From Hofstenia miamia (lineage: Eukaryota > Xenacoelomorpha > Acoela), in contig SCFE01000022.1 in NCBI GenBank assembly GCA_004352715.1, positions 1,847,348 to 1,911,347 on the forward strand: 64,000 bases of DNA. Direction: 5' to 3'. The position numbers were made by a program, and so were the translations under genes. This document shows positions 42,690 to 53,989 of this stretch, piece after piece. The notes below the pieces were generated by a model, which was not told the DNA's origin, did no database searches, and saw nothing but the letters and a program-made list of their open reading frames with translations. Within the stretch, counting starts at the first letter, position 1. The number at the start of each line of letters is the position of its first letter.

Positions 42690-45600
42690 TTAAGTTTGTG
42701 GTAGGAGTTTTACTGTGGGATCAGACAGGAGCTTTTGTGTCTCCTCAATCATCTCTGCAGCTAAAATGTCATCCCATGACTTCACTTTGGCATATTGGGG
42801 TCACCAGATAATCTGCATAAGAGTCTCCCTCTGTGTAACTTCCTCACTCCTCAAATGGAAGAACTTAATCTCAGGTAAACAGGCACTGATCATACAGTTT
42901 GTTCTTAAGTTGTTAAGCCTTCATGTAAATGTGTCATAAAATCTCCCATAAAGGCCTTTCAGCAATATCATGAGTGTCATGAGCACATCTGTGTCAGAGG
43001 TGTGGGCATCTTCTGGACTAATCCTGGTGTTCAGATAAAAATGGATGAAGACCTCTCTTAGTGATCCCATGTGTGTCATGTGATCCATGAAAAGTGAGCA
43101 GTACTAATTGACCTTCTGCAATTTCATCTCTTCAGGGTCTGTGACCTTGGCTTGTAGCATGGTAATAATCTTGATGCACTTCATGACATCATAGTACCAA
43201 GTGAGGGTCTAAACATTATTGATCCACATTTGATCACCAGATGCCTGAAATAGAATAAGGACATGGGGGTCTAATGTTGTAATCTTATTGTGTACCTTTG
43301 TTAACTGGGTAGAGATTGGTTGTCCCTTTTGAAATATGTCTTTCATAGTAAGTTTGCCGTCAATATACATGTGCTCAGGGTTTCCACCTTCAAGTAGAGT
43401 GTCTCTGGTATCTTTATACTCCTTTGTCTGCATTGCTTTGTTAATCTCAGCCACAGTAGAGATGTAGTTAATGGAGTTGGCAAGGTGTGCAGAGACTTTC
43501 CTTTGCCCCTTTTTGACGTGCCATGATGGTAAGATGAGTGGAGTCATGATACATGGTGGAAGGATACAAAGCAAGTTGTGTTTATCTGCATGATCTTCAA
43601 CATTATCTAGCAAGACTTTTTCTCTCACTGTGGTGTTCCCAATAGTAACTGGATAAGTTATCTTAGCATCCTTAATTGAATCCCAAAACTTGCTGCAGAG
43701 TCCACACTCANNNNNNNNNNNTGGAGTTGGCAAGGTGTGCAGAGACTTTCCTTTGCCCCTTTTTGACGTGCCATGATGGTAAGATGAGTGGAGTCATGAT
43801 ACATGGTGGAAGGATACAAAGCAAGTTGTGTTTATCTGCATGATCTTCAACATTATCTAGCAAGACTTTTTCTCTCACTGTGGTGTTCCCAATAGTAACT
43901 GGATAAGTTATCTTAGCATCCTTAATTGAATCCCAAAACTTGCTGCAGAGTCCACACTCACGGATCTGTGAGTTGGAGATTTGAAGACAGGAGGTGGTAC
44001 ATTCTACATCAAGGGCTATTTATTGCCCAGGCAATTGTAGAAGCACAAGTTCCTTTTGGTAAATATTTCAGTGAGGCACCATTTCATCAAGCCGGACATG
44101 TTGTTGTCTTGATTTTGCTTGATTATGTGGTTGACTATAGAGAGCTTTTCAGCAAACTCATCTGGATGGTGCTTGATGGTTAAGATCCATTCATCTTCTG
44201 TAATGGACCACACTGGCGTAGGTATAGGAGAGCTCACAACTCCAGAAAACTTTTGCATATTAATATCTTCAAGTAGCACCTTTGTACCAGGTGATACTTT
44301 GACTGCAGATGACACCAGCAGTTCCTCCTCATGATAAAATTGTTCCAGCAAGCACATTCTCTGCTCAATAACTGTAATTAGTATAATCATGCTGTCTTTG
44401 GCAGCTTGTCTCCACATCTCTGATAACTTGCTATACCCACACTCAGGGTAGTTCATCTACTCTAGGCCAAACAGAATTTCTGTCTTCATATGCATGTTGT
44501 GATGGGCCACTAATTCTAAGAATCACTGTGTTGACCCAGGGTTGCTAGTGCAGAGCAGTGCATTTTCAAACTCAAGAGACAGGATCTTTTTTTCAGACAT
44601 GGCTCCCACATGTATTTTCAGAGGGTTTCTGAGAAAATGTTGAGGTTGGTGAAGGCAACACCCAAGTGGTTAACAATCAACTGAGGTGGAATGTGCCCCA
44701 ATGGGCTACTGGTGCTGATAAAATGAGTGTAAAACTTTTCAAATATTTCCATTGCTTTCTTGGTCTTTCCAGGTGCAGACAGAGGTGAGCATGAATGGAG
44801 CAACCAATTCTTAACTTTCCATGCAGCAGGACAAATGGCCAGCTCATGCATGCATTTCCTCTCAAGGTGCTCTTGGGTGTTTTGGTTGAGAGGCAGCTGA
44901 ATGTTTGGATCTTGCATTAAAAAGATAGACAGGACCCAGATGGCTCCACAAGACTGAATGGGTGGCACAAACTTCTCTGAAAATAGGTGCTCAGCAAAAT
45001 TCTTACAATCTTGTCATGTATAGGTGATACAGAGCTCCATGAGGAGCCTTTCAATGGATTTAAAATATTGTGACATAGGACTGCAGATTTTAATTGTGGG
45101 CCAAACAGACTTGGGGTTCCTATCTGCCTTGAGATTAGTCCAGACTTTGTCTATTTCTGCCAATGTTGCACTGCTTTGGGAGAATGTGAAACTAACATGC
45201 ATGTTCATAACTAAGGCAAGACTGGGTCAGTTAGGGAAGATAGACTCAAGCATTTGTGACTGAGTGACAGTGTCTATGATCAACCTTGTGTTGACTGTGA
45301 GGCAATGGGTAGGTATTTTCTTGCATAACAGGAGGTTGGTATAAATGAGTTTAGTTATCAAAAAGATACCAAATTGGTACATGCTGGTGGGATGATAGTA
45401 GTGAGTGTAGAGGATTGTAAAATTTTCCATTCTAAAGTGAAGGTTGACAACTTCCTCCAGTATCTCATCTTGGTATTCTTCCTTGACAAACATCACCAGC
45501 CAAATGTTCTCGACCTTTGCTAGCCTATATGCTATTTGGATTTTTTCAATTATCTTAGGTTGGTTGATTTTGCCAATGCGGAAGAAGTAAATGACAAGTA

Positions 45601-46262
45601 AATTCTCAAAATCAGTGTTAACACACTCAAATTTTTGGATAGCACACTTGTTGTTGAGCAGCTGGCACAGGTGCATTATATTAAAGTTTTCATCAAACAT
45701 AGTGTGGACTGTCTACCAATAGGGTCTCTTTAATTCTCTGTGCATTTTAGAGTTGTAACACATAATAGTATTGATCTGTGGCCTACACTCTGCATTGATG
45801 ACAAAGGGGATTACATCCACTGAGCATGTGAGGTTCTTTGTGTTGTAAGTCCAGTGTAGTTTGTTCTTAGTTTCTTCCAACAAGTTGTTGTGCACAAAAC
45901 TAACTGCTTTAGGGTTTGTGATAAAGTATGAATGTAATGTTTCATCTCCTACCTTAGAAACCTTACACTGCCATTCTTCCTTTCTCTGGGACCTAACACT
46001 GGTAGAAGTGCGTGATGAAGGGCTGGGACTAAAGGGGGTTATGAAGTCACTGCAAGGTCCTGAGGGGCTATTTGGCGCCCCAAGTAGTTGTGCAGTCTGC
46101 TACTCAAGTGCTCCTGCATCCTTCCTCTCTTGTGGGATACACTCTCCTCTGGTCAGTGAGGGGTGTCATCTCAGCTCTGTTCATTATGGGGGTTATGTCT
46201 TCACCTCACTTGTCTCCTCATGGGTGGCTGATTTTCAGTTTGTTTCATCTGATATGGCATAG
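42690..46262 (-). pseudogene. Gypsy ORF3, copy U3 (most complete minus copy, unknown protein)
   Basis: Starts at ATG 46262 (MPYQMKQTENQPPMRRQV), 14 bases after the pol stop (TAA at 46279-46277). It continues with a basic, low-complexity N-terminus, then SYFITNPKAVSFVHNNLLEE, LCQLLNNKCAIQKFE, KLIYTNLLLCKKIPTHCL, PPIQSCGAIWVLSIFLMQDP, a purine-biased middle, GGNPEHMYIDGKLTMKDIFQ and LDPHVLILFQASGDQMW. After MQIIW comes TGA (42803-42801), then 37 codons to TAA (42692-42690). 43472-43710 is repeated across an 11-N gap at 43722-43960. Total about 1,100 codons with scattered stops. No recognised fold; few long hydrophobic runs. Confidence 0.78.
43711..43721. other. Small assembly gap (11 N) flanked by a 239-bp duplicate
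   Basis: 43472-43710 and 43722-43960 are the same sequence, as expected from two overlapping contig ends that were not merged. Confidence 0.9.
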
Positions 46263-46274
46263 TTTCATAAACAT

Positions 46275-47698
46275 AAAGATTAATTAAGTTCCCAATCTTG
46301 GGTATTTAAGTGATCTAGATACTCTTGGTCCCTAACTTTACATCTAGGCAAAATATGAGTAGCAGTAATGTTGCTACTATTACTGGGATTAGTGTCATAC
46401 TCAACCTCAGAGAGGTTGTCTTCCTCAGATTCAGTGAGATTAGTATAATTCTCAAGTTCATTTACTCCATCATCAACAAGTGAAAATTCACTATTAGTGT
46501 TGATGACAACATTACTAATATCCTTAATAGTTCATTTGAGTCATTGAAAGTTGGTGACTCTCCCATTATTTAATAAATATCTATGGTGATATAACACCTT
46601 TGTGACTGTAAATGGACCTTGCTAATTAGTGGCCAGTTTCCATACTTGATTTGCATCTGTGATCTGACAAGGAAAATATACAAAAACTTTGTCCCCAACC
46701 TCATGGGGTTCACCATATAATTTGCAATTGAAATTCTGCTTTTGACAGATAATGGAATGATTAGTATTCCAACAGATAGTTTAGTGTACTTCTTGAAATT
46801 CATGTAACATATGATTCACAAAATTCTCTAATGTAGGTTCATTATAATCAGGAAACATAATTGAAAGTGACATACTCACCTCTTGGCCAAACATGGCCTT
46901 AAAATGGCTAACCTTAGTAGTTGTATGCACAGCAGTGTTATAAAAATTCTCCACTGCCTCAATGCTGTGTTTCCAGTTCCTGTTGGCTGCTTGAGCAAGG
47001 GCGACTCAGATTAGCTTGATAACAGTGAGATTAAGTCTTTCAACAACTCCATTGGACTGTGGATACTGTGGATGGTACACAGTGGTAAATTCATGTAGTA
47101 TTTCAAGCTCCTTCATCAAGGTTTCCATAAGATAGTTTTTGAATTGAGGGCCACAATCTGAGTTTAGGTGCTCCATTGGCCCAAACTTGAGAACCCATTC
47201 CTTGACCCCTTTCTCTCCAATAAACTTGGTGGTAGTACTGTTGAGGGGTCAATAAGTATGAGGAGGTACTGGTACCCCTCCTAATCATGAGAGAGCTTCT
47301 CTATGTCCATGTGGACAACTTCATTTGTGTGCTCTTCAGCTCTGCTGTGCAGCTCAGCTCACTGCTCCAGAAATTGTCTGGCTCCCTGCAACAGACAGGT
47401 GGTGCATTTGTCAATTACATCCTGCAAGGCAGCTCTAATACCAATAGTAACATATCTTGCATTAAACATTCATTCTGTTTGAATGATACCTAAATGGCCT
47501 TTCTCATGGATCTTCCATACTAGATCTCTCTGGAAGTACTCAGGAACTGCCAGTCAGCTATTTTGGCTCTACATATAGAGTAGGCCTGACTCAGTGAGCT
47601 TCCAGTTATAGCACTGAAAATATCTGTTAGCAATGGGGCTGAGTATATAGTTATCATTGTTCAACTTGGCAATGATCTTGCTTAACACTTTATCATGG
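46275..47698 (-). pseudogene. Integrase and pol tail of ORF3-bearing element U3
   Basis: Minus strand: IHEKGHLGIIQTE (zinc domain His pair intact) near 47500, EVVHMDIEKLSH (Asp) at about 47300, EHLNSDCGPQF (Asp) at about 47160 and QSNGVVERL (Glu) at about 47050. The GPY/F module (NQVWKLATN, stop, QGPFTV) lies at about 46620 and the pol end VRDQEYLDHLNTQDWELN, then TAA, at about 46280. It is collinear with 56950-58245. The upstream pol (RT, RNase H) is cut off by the LTR at 47699. Several frameshifts. Confidence 0.82.
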
Positions 47699-48575
47699 TG
47701 TAGAATTGTGGGGTGCATCTTGCAGCTCAAGTGGTATGAAGGTTGCAGAAGATTACCATTGCCAAGAGCATCCCATGCTCCAACAAAACAAATGAAGATC
47801 AGTAGTTTGCCAATTTCATTGCAGAAAAAAGTGATCCAAGACAGTACTTAAAGCAACAACCAATTCACATAGCATCTCACCAAAGCCAAGTTATTAGAAT
47901 CCATCCTTACAATCCAATGTGCTAATTGTGTGTCTCAAGTTGTAATTTCTAGCTCAGTAAAACAAATTTAGCCACAGGCTTATCTTCTCAGCTCATGTAA
48001 TAAAGATATTAAATAATGTGTAGTTGCCATGTATTCGTGTATGCCAATGGCATAGTATGTGTATGTTCAATTGATAGATGTTATAGTTATTTTATTCCCT
48101 ATGCCTATACATAGCCCTAGAGGGACCACAATATGGGCTCACATCTATCAAGGGGCGAGTTATCATCCCAGGCACAGCAGAGTTCCTCCAACATTATCAC
48201 TGGATCTTACAGTTGCATTATTATAAACTTTGTACTAAAGCTAAAAGGGTTAGTAAAAGATAAAATAATAGAAGAGCAAATGTTATCCAGTGAAAACGAA
48301 ATTTATTTGACATTTGATTACAATTGAAGTCCCTATTTATTACAAGAGAATGTAAATATTTACTGTTTACAAAGGTTATCTTATTTCCCTTGCAAATTAA
48401 CTGAGCAATTACATGTAATCTAAAGCTCAAGGGGACAATCACTAAAATTGAAACCTAAGTTCAAAATAATTACAAATTAACAATATCACTAAATTTAAAA
48501 GACTAAAAGCACTGAATCAATTTGAGAGTGCCTAGAATTAAGTAAAAATAAATAAAGGCCCCAAGTGACTCTACA
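47699..48575 (-). mobile_element. LTR inserted in pol of U3 (877 bp)
   Basis: Complete LTR on the minus strand: starts TGTAGAGTCACTTGGGG at 48575, ends CACAATTCTACA at 47699. AATAAA-like and TATA-like sequence lies near 48300-48350. It cuts pol just upstream of the integrase zinc domain. Flanks CATGG and TCAGC do not match, so it is not a simple solo LTR or later rearrangement occurred. Confidence 0.8.
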
Positions 48576-48690
48576 TCAGCTCATGTAATAGATATTAATA
48601 ATGTGTAATTAACACGTATTCACATATGCCAAAAGCATAATATATTTGCATAGTGTGATGTTATGTGCATGTATGATCAATTGAATTAGT
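48576..48690 (-). repeat. LTR fragment next to the complete LTR
   Basis: TCAGCTCATGTAATAGATATT and the following bases resemble 47990-48080 inside the adjacent LTR. This may be a truncated tandem copy. Confidence 0.5.
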
Positions 48691-48699
48691 ACGATTTTT

Positions 48700-49950
48700 G
48701 AATTATTTCTTTTTAATCAAATTAATGAAAATTTTTGTAAACATAATCTGTATTCCCAAAATAAATATGGTTTGTGTAACTATATATCTACTAATGATGC
48801 TTTATTAACAGCTACAGAACACTGGAGAAATAGTATCAATTTAGAGTTTTCAGCAGTTGCATGTTTAGATTTATCAAAGGCATTTGACTCTATAAACCTT
48901 GAAATTTTAATTAAAATTATAAAAATTATGAGCTTCACAAACAAATGTGCAGACTTAATAGATAGTTATCTTCATAATCATAGACAAAGAGTAAAGCTAA
49001 ATGGAATTATATCTGACTGGATTTCTATTAAAAATGGCATTCCCCAAGGAACAATTTTAGGACCAGTACTATTCACCATGTAGTTAAATGATTTGAGCAA
49101 TCTGACTACAATGCTGACAATGCTATGCTATTTAGTTCACATAAGTCTCCTGAAATTGCCATGAAAGTTCTTGAAGACGATTGCATTTATCTTGCACAAT
49201 ATTTTGCATCATTAGGACTGAGAATAAACCTGTTTAAAACACAATTTTGTATAATTAGTCCTAAATCTAATGATAACAACATAACCATTTCTCAATATAA
49301 ATTTAAATTTAATGATACATGCATAGAACAAGTTAATTCTTTCAAATATAATTTTTGATTCTCAACTTAACTTTACAAAGCAAATAAATAATGGCTACTT
49401 CAATTAAGGCTCTCAGCAATATATCTCAACAACTTCCAATCAAAGCAAAGATTCAATTAATTCACACATTAATAGTAATTCACTTTAATTATGGAAACAT
49501 ACTATATACTGACATAAATCAACAACTTTTGAACAAAATCAATGTACAAATAAATTGGGTTATAATAATAGCAGTTAATAATTTACATAAAAAGAATGCA
49601 GAAATAAAAAATTAACAAAAACTTTTCTAATTCCACAGTGTATAATTTATAAAAATGTGTTAACTACTTTCTTTAAAATATTTAATAATATTGTTCCCTA
49701 TAACAAATCTAATGTTTTATCCTCCAAATATCATTTAGACATAATTTTAGAACACTAAAAATTAAACCACTTAAATATAACAGGAAAATAATGAAAAATT
49801 CATTTCTCAATTCATCACTAAATATATTGAATAATATATGCAAATCTATAAAACAAATCAATAAAATAAGAGTATTCAAAGACAAAATAAATAAAGGCTT
49901 CCATAGTTATACAAAGGCAAGATTTGAATACAAATGGTGAGGTTTTAAAT
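48700..49950 (+). pseudogene. LINE reverse transcriptase, family C
   Basis: RT in order: STNDALLTATEHWRNSINL (finger region), VACLDLSKAFDSINLEIL (catalytic Asp), YLHNHRQRVKLNGIISDW and IPQGTILGPVLFTM, then a stop and LNDLSNL. The catalytic box reads NADN (49110-49121) instead of YADD, so two key residues are changed. LASLGLRINLFKTQFCIISP is the post-YADD block. After 49360 the thumb region is frame-shifted (MATSIKALSNISQQLPIKAK). Dead copy. It is related to family B but with many substitutions; no endonuclease is seen. Confidence 0.82.
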
Positions 49951-50214
49951 TTTATAATACCAACTATTCAATTGACCACATTTAAGTTTACAATAGTCCA
50001 GGCCATTAGTTATAATTGCCTTTTTAAACATTCATTTGTGTGTATGCAAATTTGTTTTGTCACACTTTTTAAAGTTGTAAACAGTATTTTATATTGTACA
50101 AATCAAATCCAAATATAGACATTTCTTCTTCTTCTTCTAGATACAAAAAACTGAACCTTTAAAAACACTATTATAATGAACTATTTTAGATTCATTTTTG
50201 TATGGCTAGGACAT
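49951..50214. other. AT-rich DNA after LINE family C
   Basis: No coding match. Contains a (TTC)n run near 50125. It may be the 3' untranslated part of the LINE. Confidence 0.4.
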
Positions 50215-50375
50215 CATTCATATGAAATGTGTGTAAAGCCTGACATTTGTATCTTTAATATTTCTTATATAAATCATAATTTTTTCCTAGGACAAAAAAT
50301 TTAAGCAAACATTTTTTGAATTTATTCAAGAATTAAAATTTTGAAATTCAAAGGCAATTCATGTACTAATTGTTA
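50215..50375 (+). repeat. Dispersed repeat, second copy
   Basis: ATGAAATGTGTGTAAAGCC through TTTTTTCCTAGGACAAAAAA to TTCAAGAATTAAAATTTT matches the reverse complement of 17098-17245. As both copies lie near the 3' side of B/C-type LINEs, it may be LINE 3' UTR or a small inserted element. Confidence 0.6.
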
Positions 50376-50959
50376 ATAAGGGTAAAATTAAGGGACAATT
50401 CAAGTATATAAGGGTTTTTTGTCAAGTTCATATTACTGGTTCAAAGTGCAAATTTTTGTGTTTTGAGTTTGAGTTCAACTAATATATGAACAACTTCTGA
50501 GCTTGATCAAGTTTTTAGGGTAAAAAATGTTTGCTTTACAATTGCTTTGCAAGCTGGAAAATATATATTTGTGATTGATGAAGAAAATGAAATATGAAAT
50601 AACCCAATTTTTATAGTATTTTCAAGTGGATTGTTGATCAAGATGTAGTTCACATATTAAAAACTACCCTTCTGAGTTTTTCTTTTTGAATTTTGTAAAG
50701 TCATTCAAGCTTAAGGTCTAAATAACCTGAGTACTAAAAAACCTGTTGGACTTGTAAACCATGAATGAATTTGTTCATGTACATAAAAGATGTTATGATA
50801 CCTTTAAATAGTCTACACAAAATATAGTATTTTGTAATACATTATAGCATATTAAAGCTATCAATTAAGTAAACATTTCAATTACAATGTTTGAGAGACT
50901 TAATGATTATCTTTGACTAGAACAAGTATTTAATGTATGATACAATAGTGTAATATTGA
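50376..50959. other. AT-rich non-coding DNA
   Basis: Nothing recognisable; no open frame with family motifs. Confidence 0.5.
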
Positions 50960-51070
50960 AGAATCACTGGGTTTACTATAGTGTGAACTGTAGCAGAGAT
51001 CTTAATGTCAAAGCAGAAGATAGCTTAGGTGAACATTAACTAGAGCAACCCTGATTCCAACTAATTCTTT
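50960..51070 (-). repeat. Short LTR (LTR2) fragment, minus
   Basis: GAATCACTGGGTTTACTATAG and following bases match the outer 110 bases of the LTR2 copies at 62547-63081. Confidence 0.65.
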
Positions 51071-51115
51071 AAATAGTTAAAAACTTAAAAAGGTTTTTAA
51101 TTGGGCTATTAATAC

Positions 51116-51303
51116 TGTAGCATCACTGGTAGTTGTTACTATTTATCGGCCAGACCCTGTGCTTTTCTTGTTAGTGACTGGTAGTTGTAATATTTGTACA
51201 TATTGTAAATATTGTATATAAAGATGAAAGCATTTTGTAAATAGAAGTAGTTTGAAATGTATTCTCTTTGTGTTCACTAGAATCACACCCCAGTGATTCT
51301 ACA
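51116..51303 (+). mobile_element. Short LTR (LTR2-like), plus, 188 bp
   Basis: Starts TGTAGCATCACTGGTAGTTG and ends CCCCAGTGATTCTACA, matching the tips of LTR2. TATATAAAG at about 51217 is a good TATA box. A primer site follows immediately, so this is a 5' LTR. Confidence 0.7.
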
Positions 51304-51319
51304 TGGCGACCATGACAGG
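51304..51319 (+). promoter_or_regulatory. Primer-binding site of the LTR2 element
   Basis: TGGCGACCATGACAGG directly after the LTR; similar to the sites of P2 and P3. Confidence 0.55.
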
Positions 51320-51579
51320 ACCCTGATGTGATGCAGAACATTCCAATGCCTCTCCGCAATATGAACCCAATCACTAGGAGTCAGCCAAGCCTACGTCTTA
51401 GTTTTTGCATGTTTGAGTGAGAAGCTTGTAATGATGCTGCAAAGAAGATGGTTTTTAATCTGCTGTTCCCAGTCATTGCTGGCCACAATTGGTGATGGAC
51501 ATGGTTTCAATGGTTAAATCTGATGCCTCTCCACAAGATTAATGCAATCGATAGGAGTCAGACCTTCAGTAGAATTACA
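51320..51579 (+). other. Internal or leader sequence of the LTR2 element
   Basis: CTCTCCGCAATATGAACCCAA and CTCTCCACAAGATTAATGCA are two related blocks about 170 bases apart, each followed by AGGAGTCAG. No protein motif seen. Confidence 0.4.
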
Positions 51580-51900
51580 GACAAATCTACACAAGCAAAA
51601 TAAGACTTATCACAAAATCAAATTTAAAAAGAAAATCTTTGAAAAATAATTCACCAATTTTAAAATTGATTTATGGAACAAACTCCCTCCAGATATTAAA
51701 GAAGAATGAAATTTCAATAAATTTAAAAAATCATTAAAAATTTCACTTAAGCAAAGAAGATCCAAGTACTTATCAAACTATAGGAGAAAGTCCATAAACT
51801 ATAACAAAGCTATTGAACAATGAAAACCAACCATTTATATACTTAAGGACAATAAACTTTTGAAACCAAGACAAAGTATTTTTCTAGAACCAAGTTAATT
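51580..51900 (+). pseudogene. LINE ORF2 C-terminal fragment
   Basis: LWNKLPPDIKEE, a stop, then NFNKFKKSLKISLKQRRSKY is the C-terminal 'WNxLPxxI....F...LK' motif found in many APE LINEs. An A/T-rich tail with AATAAA-like repeats follows at 51960-51985. The fragment is short and stands alone. Confidence 0.6.
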
Positions 51901-52000
51901 TCTATCTATTGTTTTAATTCTTCATAACTGTTAATCACTTGATTTGTAATAAAAATGAAAGAATTAAATAAATGAATAAATAATGGTAAATAATTGTAAC

Positions 52001-52141
52001 ATTGGTAATTCACAAGTAACTGTTGTTCTATTTACAATAAAAAGTATCACTGGTTATACAATTTAGCTATTAACCTATTTACAAATATGAGAAAACACTA
52101 TACTGGCTGATAAATAACAACCAGCAATAACCAATGTTACA
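52001..52141 (-). repeat. LTR2 fragment, minus
   Basis: ATTGGTAATTCACAAGTAAC through ACCAATGTTACA matches 62940-63081, including the LTR start (TGTAACATTGG on the minus strand). It may be the far LTR of the minus element whose primer site lies at 62531-62546. Confidence 0.65.
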
Positions 52142-52416
52142 TGAACCCCAGGCCAGACTAGCTGTTTTCTTTGTATTTTCTAGAGTATAGTGCTTTTGCA
52201 GAACATGTCAGCAAGTTGTGTTGTTAGAGGTCCCACAATATCAATTACACAACTTGACAGCTCTTTGTTCAAATTATGTATTACTAGGGGCAGTGCTCAT
52301 TTGGACTTGCTTTGGTTTGGATTTATTTTACAAAGAGGCATCAGGTTGACCACTGTTGAATACCAATAGAAAACCATGTAGTGAATTCCAAAACATAGAA
52401 GATAGAAACAAAATAA
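52142..52416. other. Unassigned flank of gypsy element P4
   Basis: No coding match. It may be internal sequence of the minus LTR2 element into which P4 inserted. Confidence 0.35.
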
Positions 52417-53512
52417 TGTAGAGTCAATCAGGGCCCCTATTTTGATTAATTTTATTACTTTGATTATTTGGCACTCTAATTTGGTGTTATGTCATAATGA
52501 TATATTGATTTGTTGCTATCAATTTATCTATATCAATTTTCCTATTTTCAAGTACAGTAATTCAATCAATTTATTGTTTGTCCCCTCAATTTGATCTGAC
52601 TAGTTATTGCTCATTTAATTTTGCAAGGGAATTCATGTGAAGTTTTGTAAACACATACCAGGTAGTAATTCAAGAGATTGTTATAAATATGTGAGAAGCT
52701 TGTAGCAAATGCACAATAAAATTTATTCTCACTTCAACATTGTTTGCCTTTGGAATTTTATTAACTGTGGATTTTAACCTCATAATTTTTGCTTAAGATC
52801 TGGCAACAATTTGGGAGTTACTCCACTGTGTCTGGGGTGACAACTAGCTCCTTAACAGATGGCAGCCCAAATCATGGTGACTTTAAGTTATGGCTATGTA
52901 TATGTGTAGGCATTAACAACATTTATTTTGATCATTTCATTTGTATACATTCACTTAAATCACATACTGCAAATATAAATTGCCATTGGCAAATGTGAAT
53001 GCATGGTAACTACATGCCTAATAGAACACTGAGCTAAATTGTTCATTTGAGCTAGAAATTAATACTTCAGACACACAATTACCACCTCATATGTGAGGAT
53101 GGCTTCCTGGATATTGCTTCAGCATGATTCCATGTGANGTATACATTCACTTAAATCACATACTGCAAATATAAATTGCCATTGGCAAATGTGAATGCAT
53201 GGTAATAGAACACTGAGCTAAATTGTTCATTTGAGCTAGAAATTAATACTTGAGACACACAATTACCACCTCATATGTGAGGATGGCTTCCTGGATATTG
53301 CTTCAGCATGATGCCATGTGAATTAGTCTCTGCAGGAAATGCATTCTCAGTGGATGGTTTCTGTTTTTATTTACTGACTTGGTGAACTACCAATGTTCTC
53401 TCTTTTGTTAGAATGTGGGTCACTCTCTACAATGGTAGCCTCTGCAACCTTTGATTTAACCTTTGAGTTTCCCAGTTCCACTGGAGTAGCCAGAGCACCC
53501 TGTGACTCTATA
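52417..53512 (+). mobile_element. 5' LTR of gypsy element P4
   Basis: Starts TGTAGAGTCAATCAGGGCC and ends CTGTGACTCTATA. TATAAATA near 52683 and AATAAA near 52716 give promoter and poly(A) signals. A roughly 185-bp block (52950-53137) is repeated after the single N at 53138, so the real LTR is probably about 0.9 kb. The 3' partner is at 61678-62403. Confidence 0.85.
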
Positions 53513-53533
53513 TGGTGATACTGACGTGATTCT
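53513..53533 (+). promoter_or_regulatory. Primer-binding site of P4, tryptophan-tRNA type
   Basis: TGGTGATACTGACGTGATTC matches the complement of the tRNA-Trp 3' end (TGGTGACCCCGACGTGATTC) at 16 of 20 positions, with all differences in one 4-base block. This primer is characteristic of the CsRn1 clade of Ty3/gypsy. Confidence 0.7.
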
Positions 53534-53989
53534 GAACAACTTGGAGTGTCAGTCAAACTCTCTATTCCATTCTGTTGAAATGTGCAGGTGAATTGATGAT
53601 TAGAGATGTACTCTAGTTGTGAAGCTTATGTGTTTACCAAGGTGGTCATCTGATTTCACCTGGTGATTGTGATGTGGTATAGAACTGTCACTTGTTGTTT
53701 TCTTACCATATTTGGTTTTGTTCTTTCTCTTTGGTGCAAGCCAGGGGTTGTCTCCCCTGGCTGTGAATCAACTTCACTACCAACCAATGCACAACTTTAC
53801 CTCTTATGTAATTTTACACTCAATTCTGTACTCTGAAGCTGTCACTGAGCTTCAACATTATTTTTAGTTGTTTTTGGTTGTTACTTTGTTGTTGTCTCAT
53901 TCTTCTAGACATTGGATTTATTACCTTACCCTACAGTGTGCTGCTTACTGGAAATAGTTTTTGTTTCCCTGAACTCAGTTGGAGTTTTC

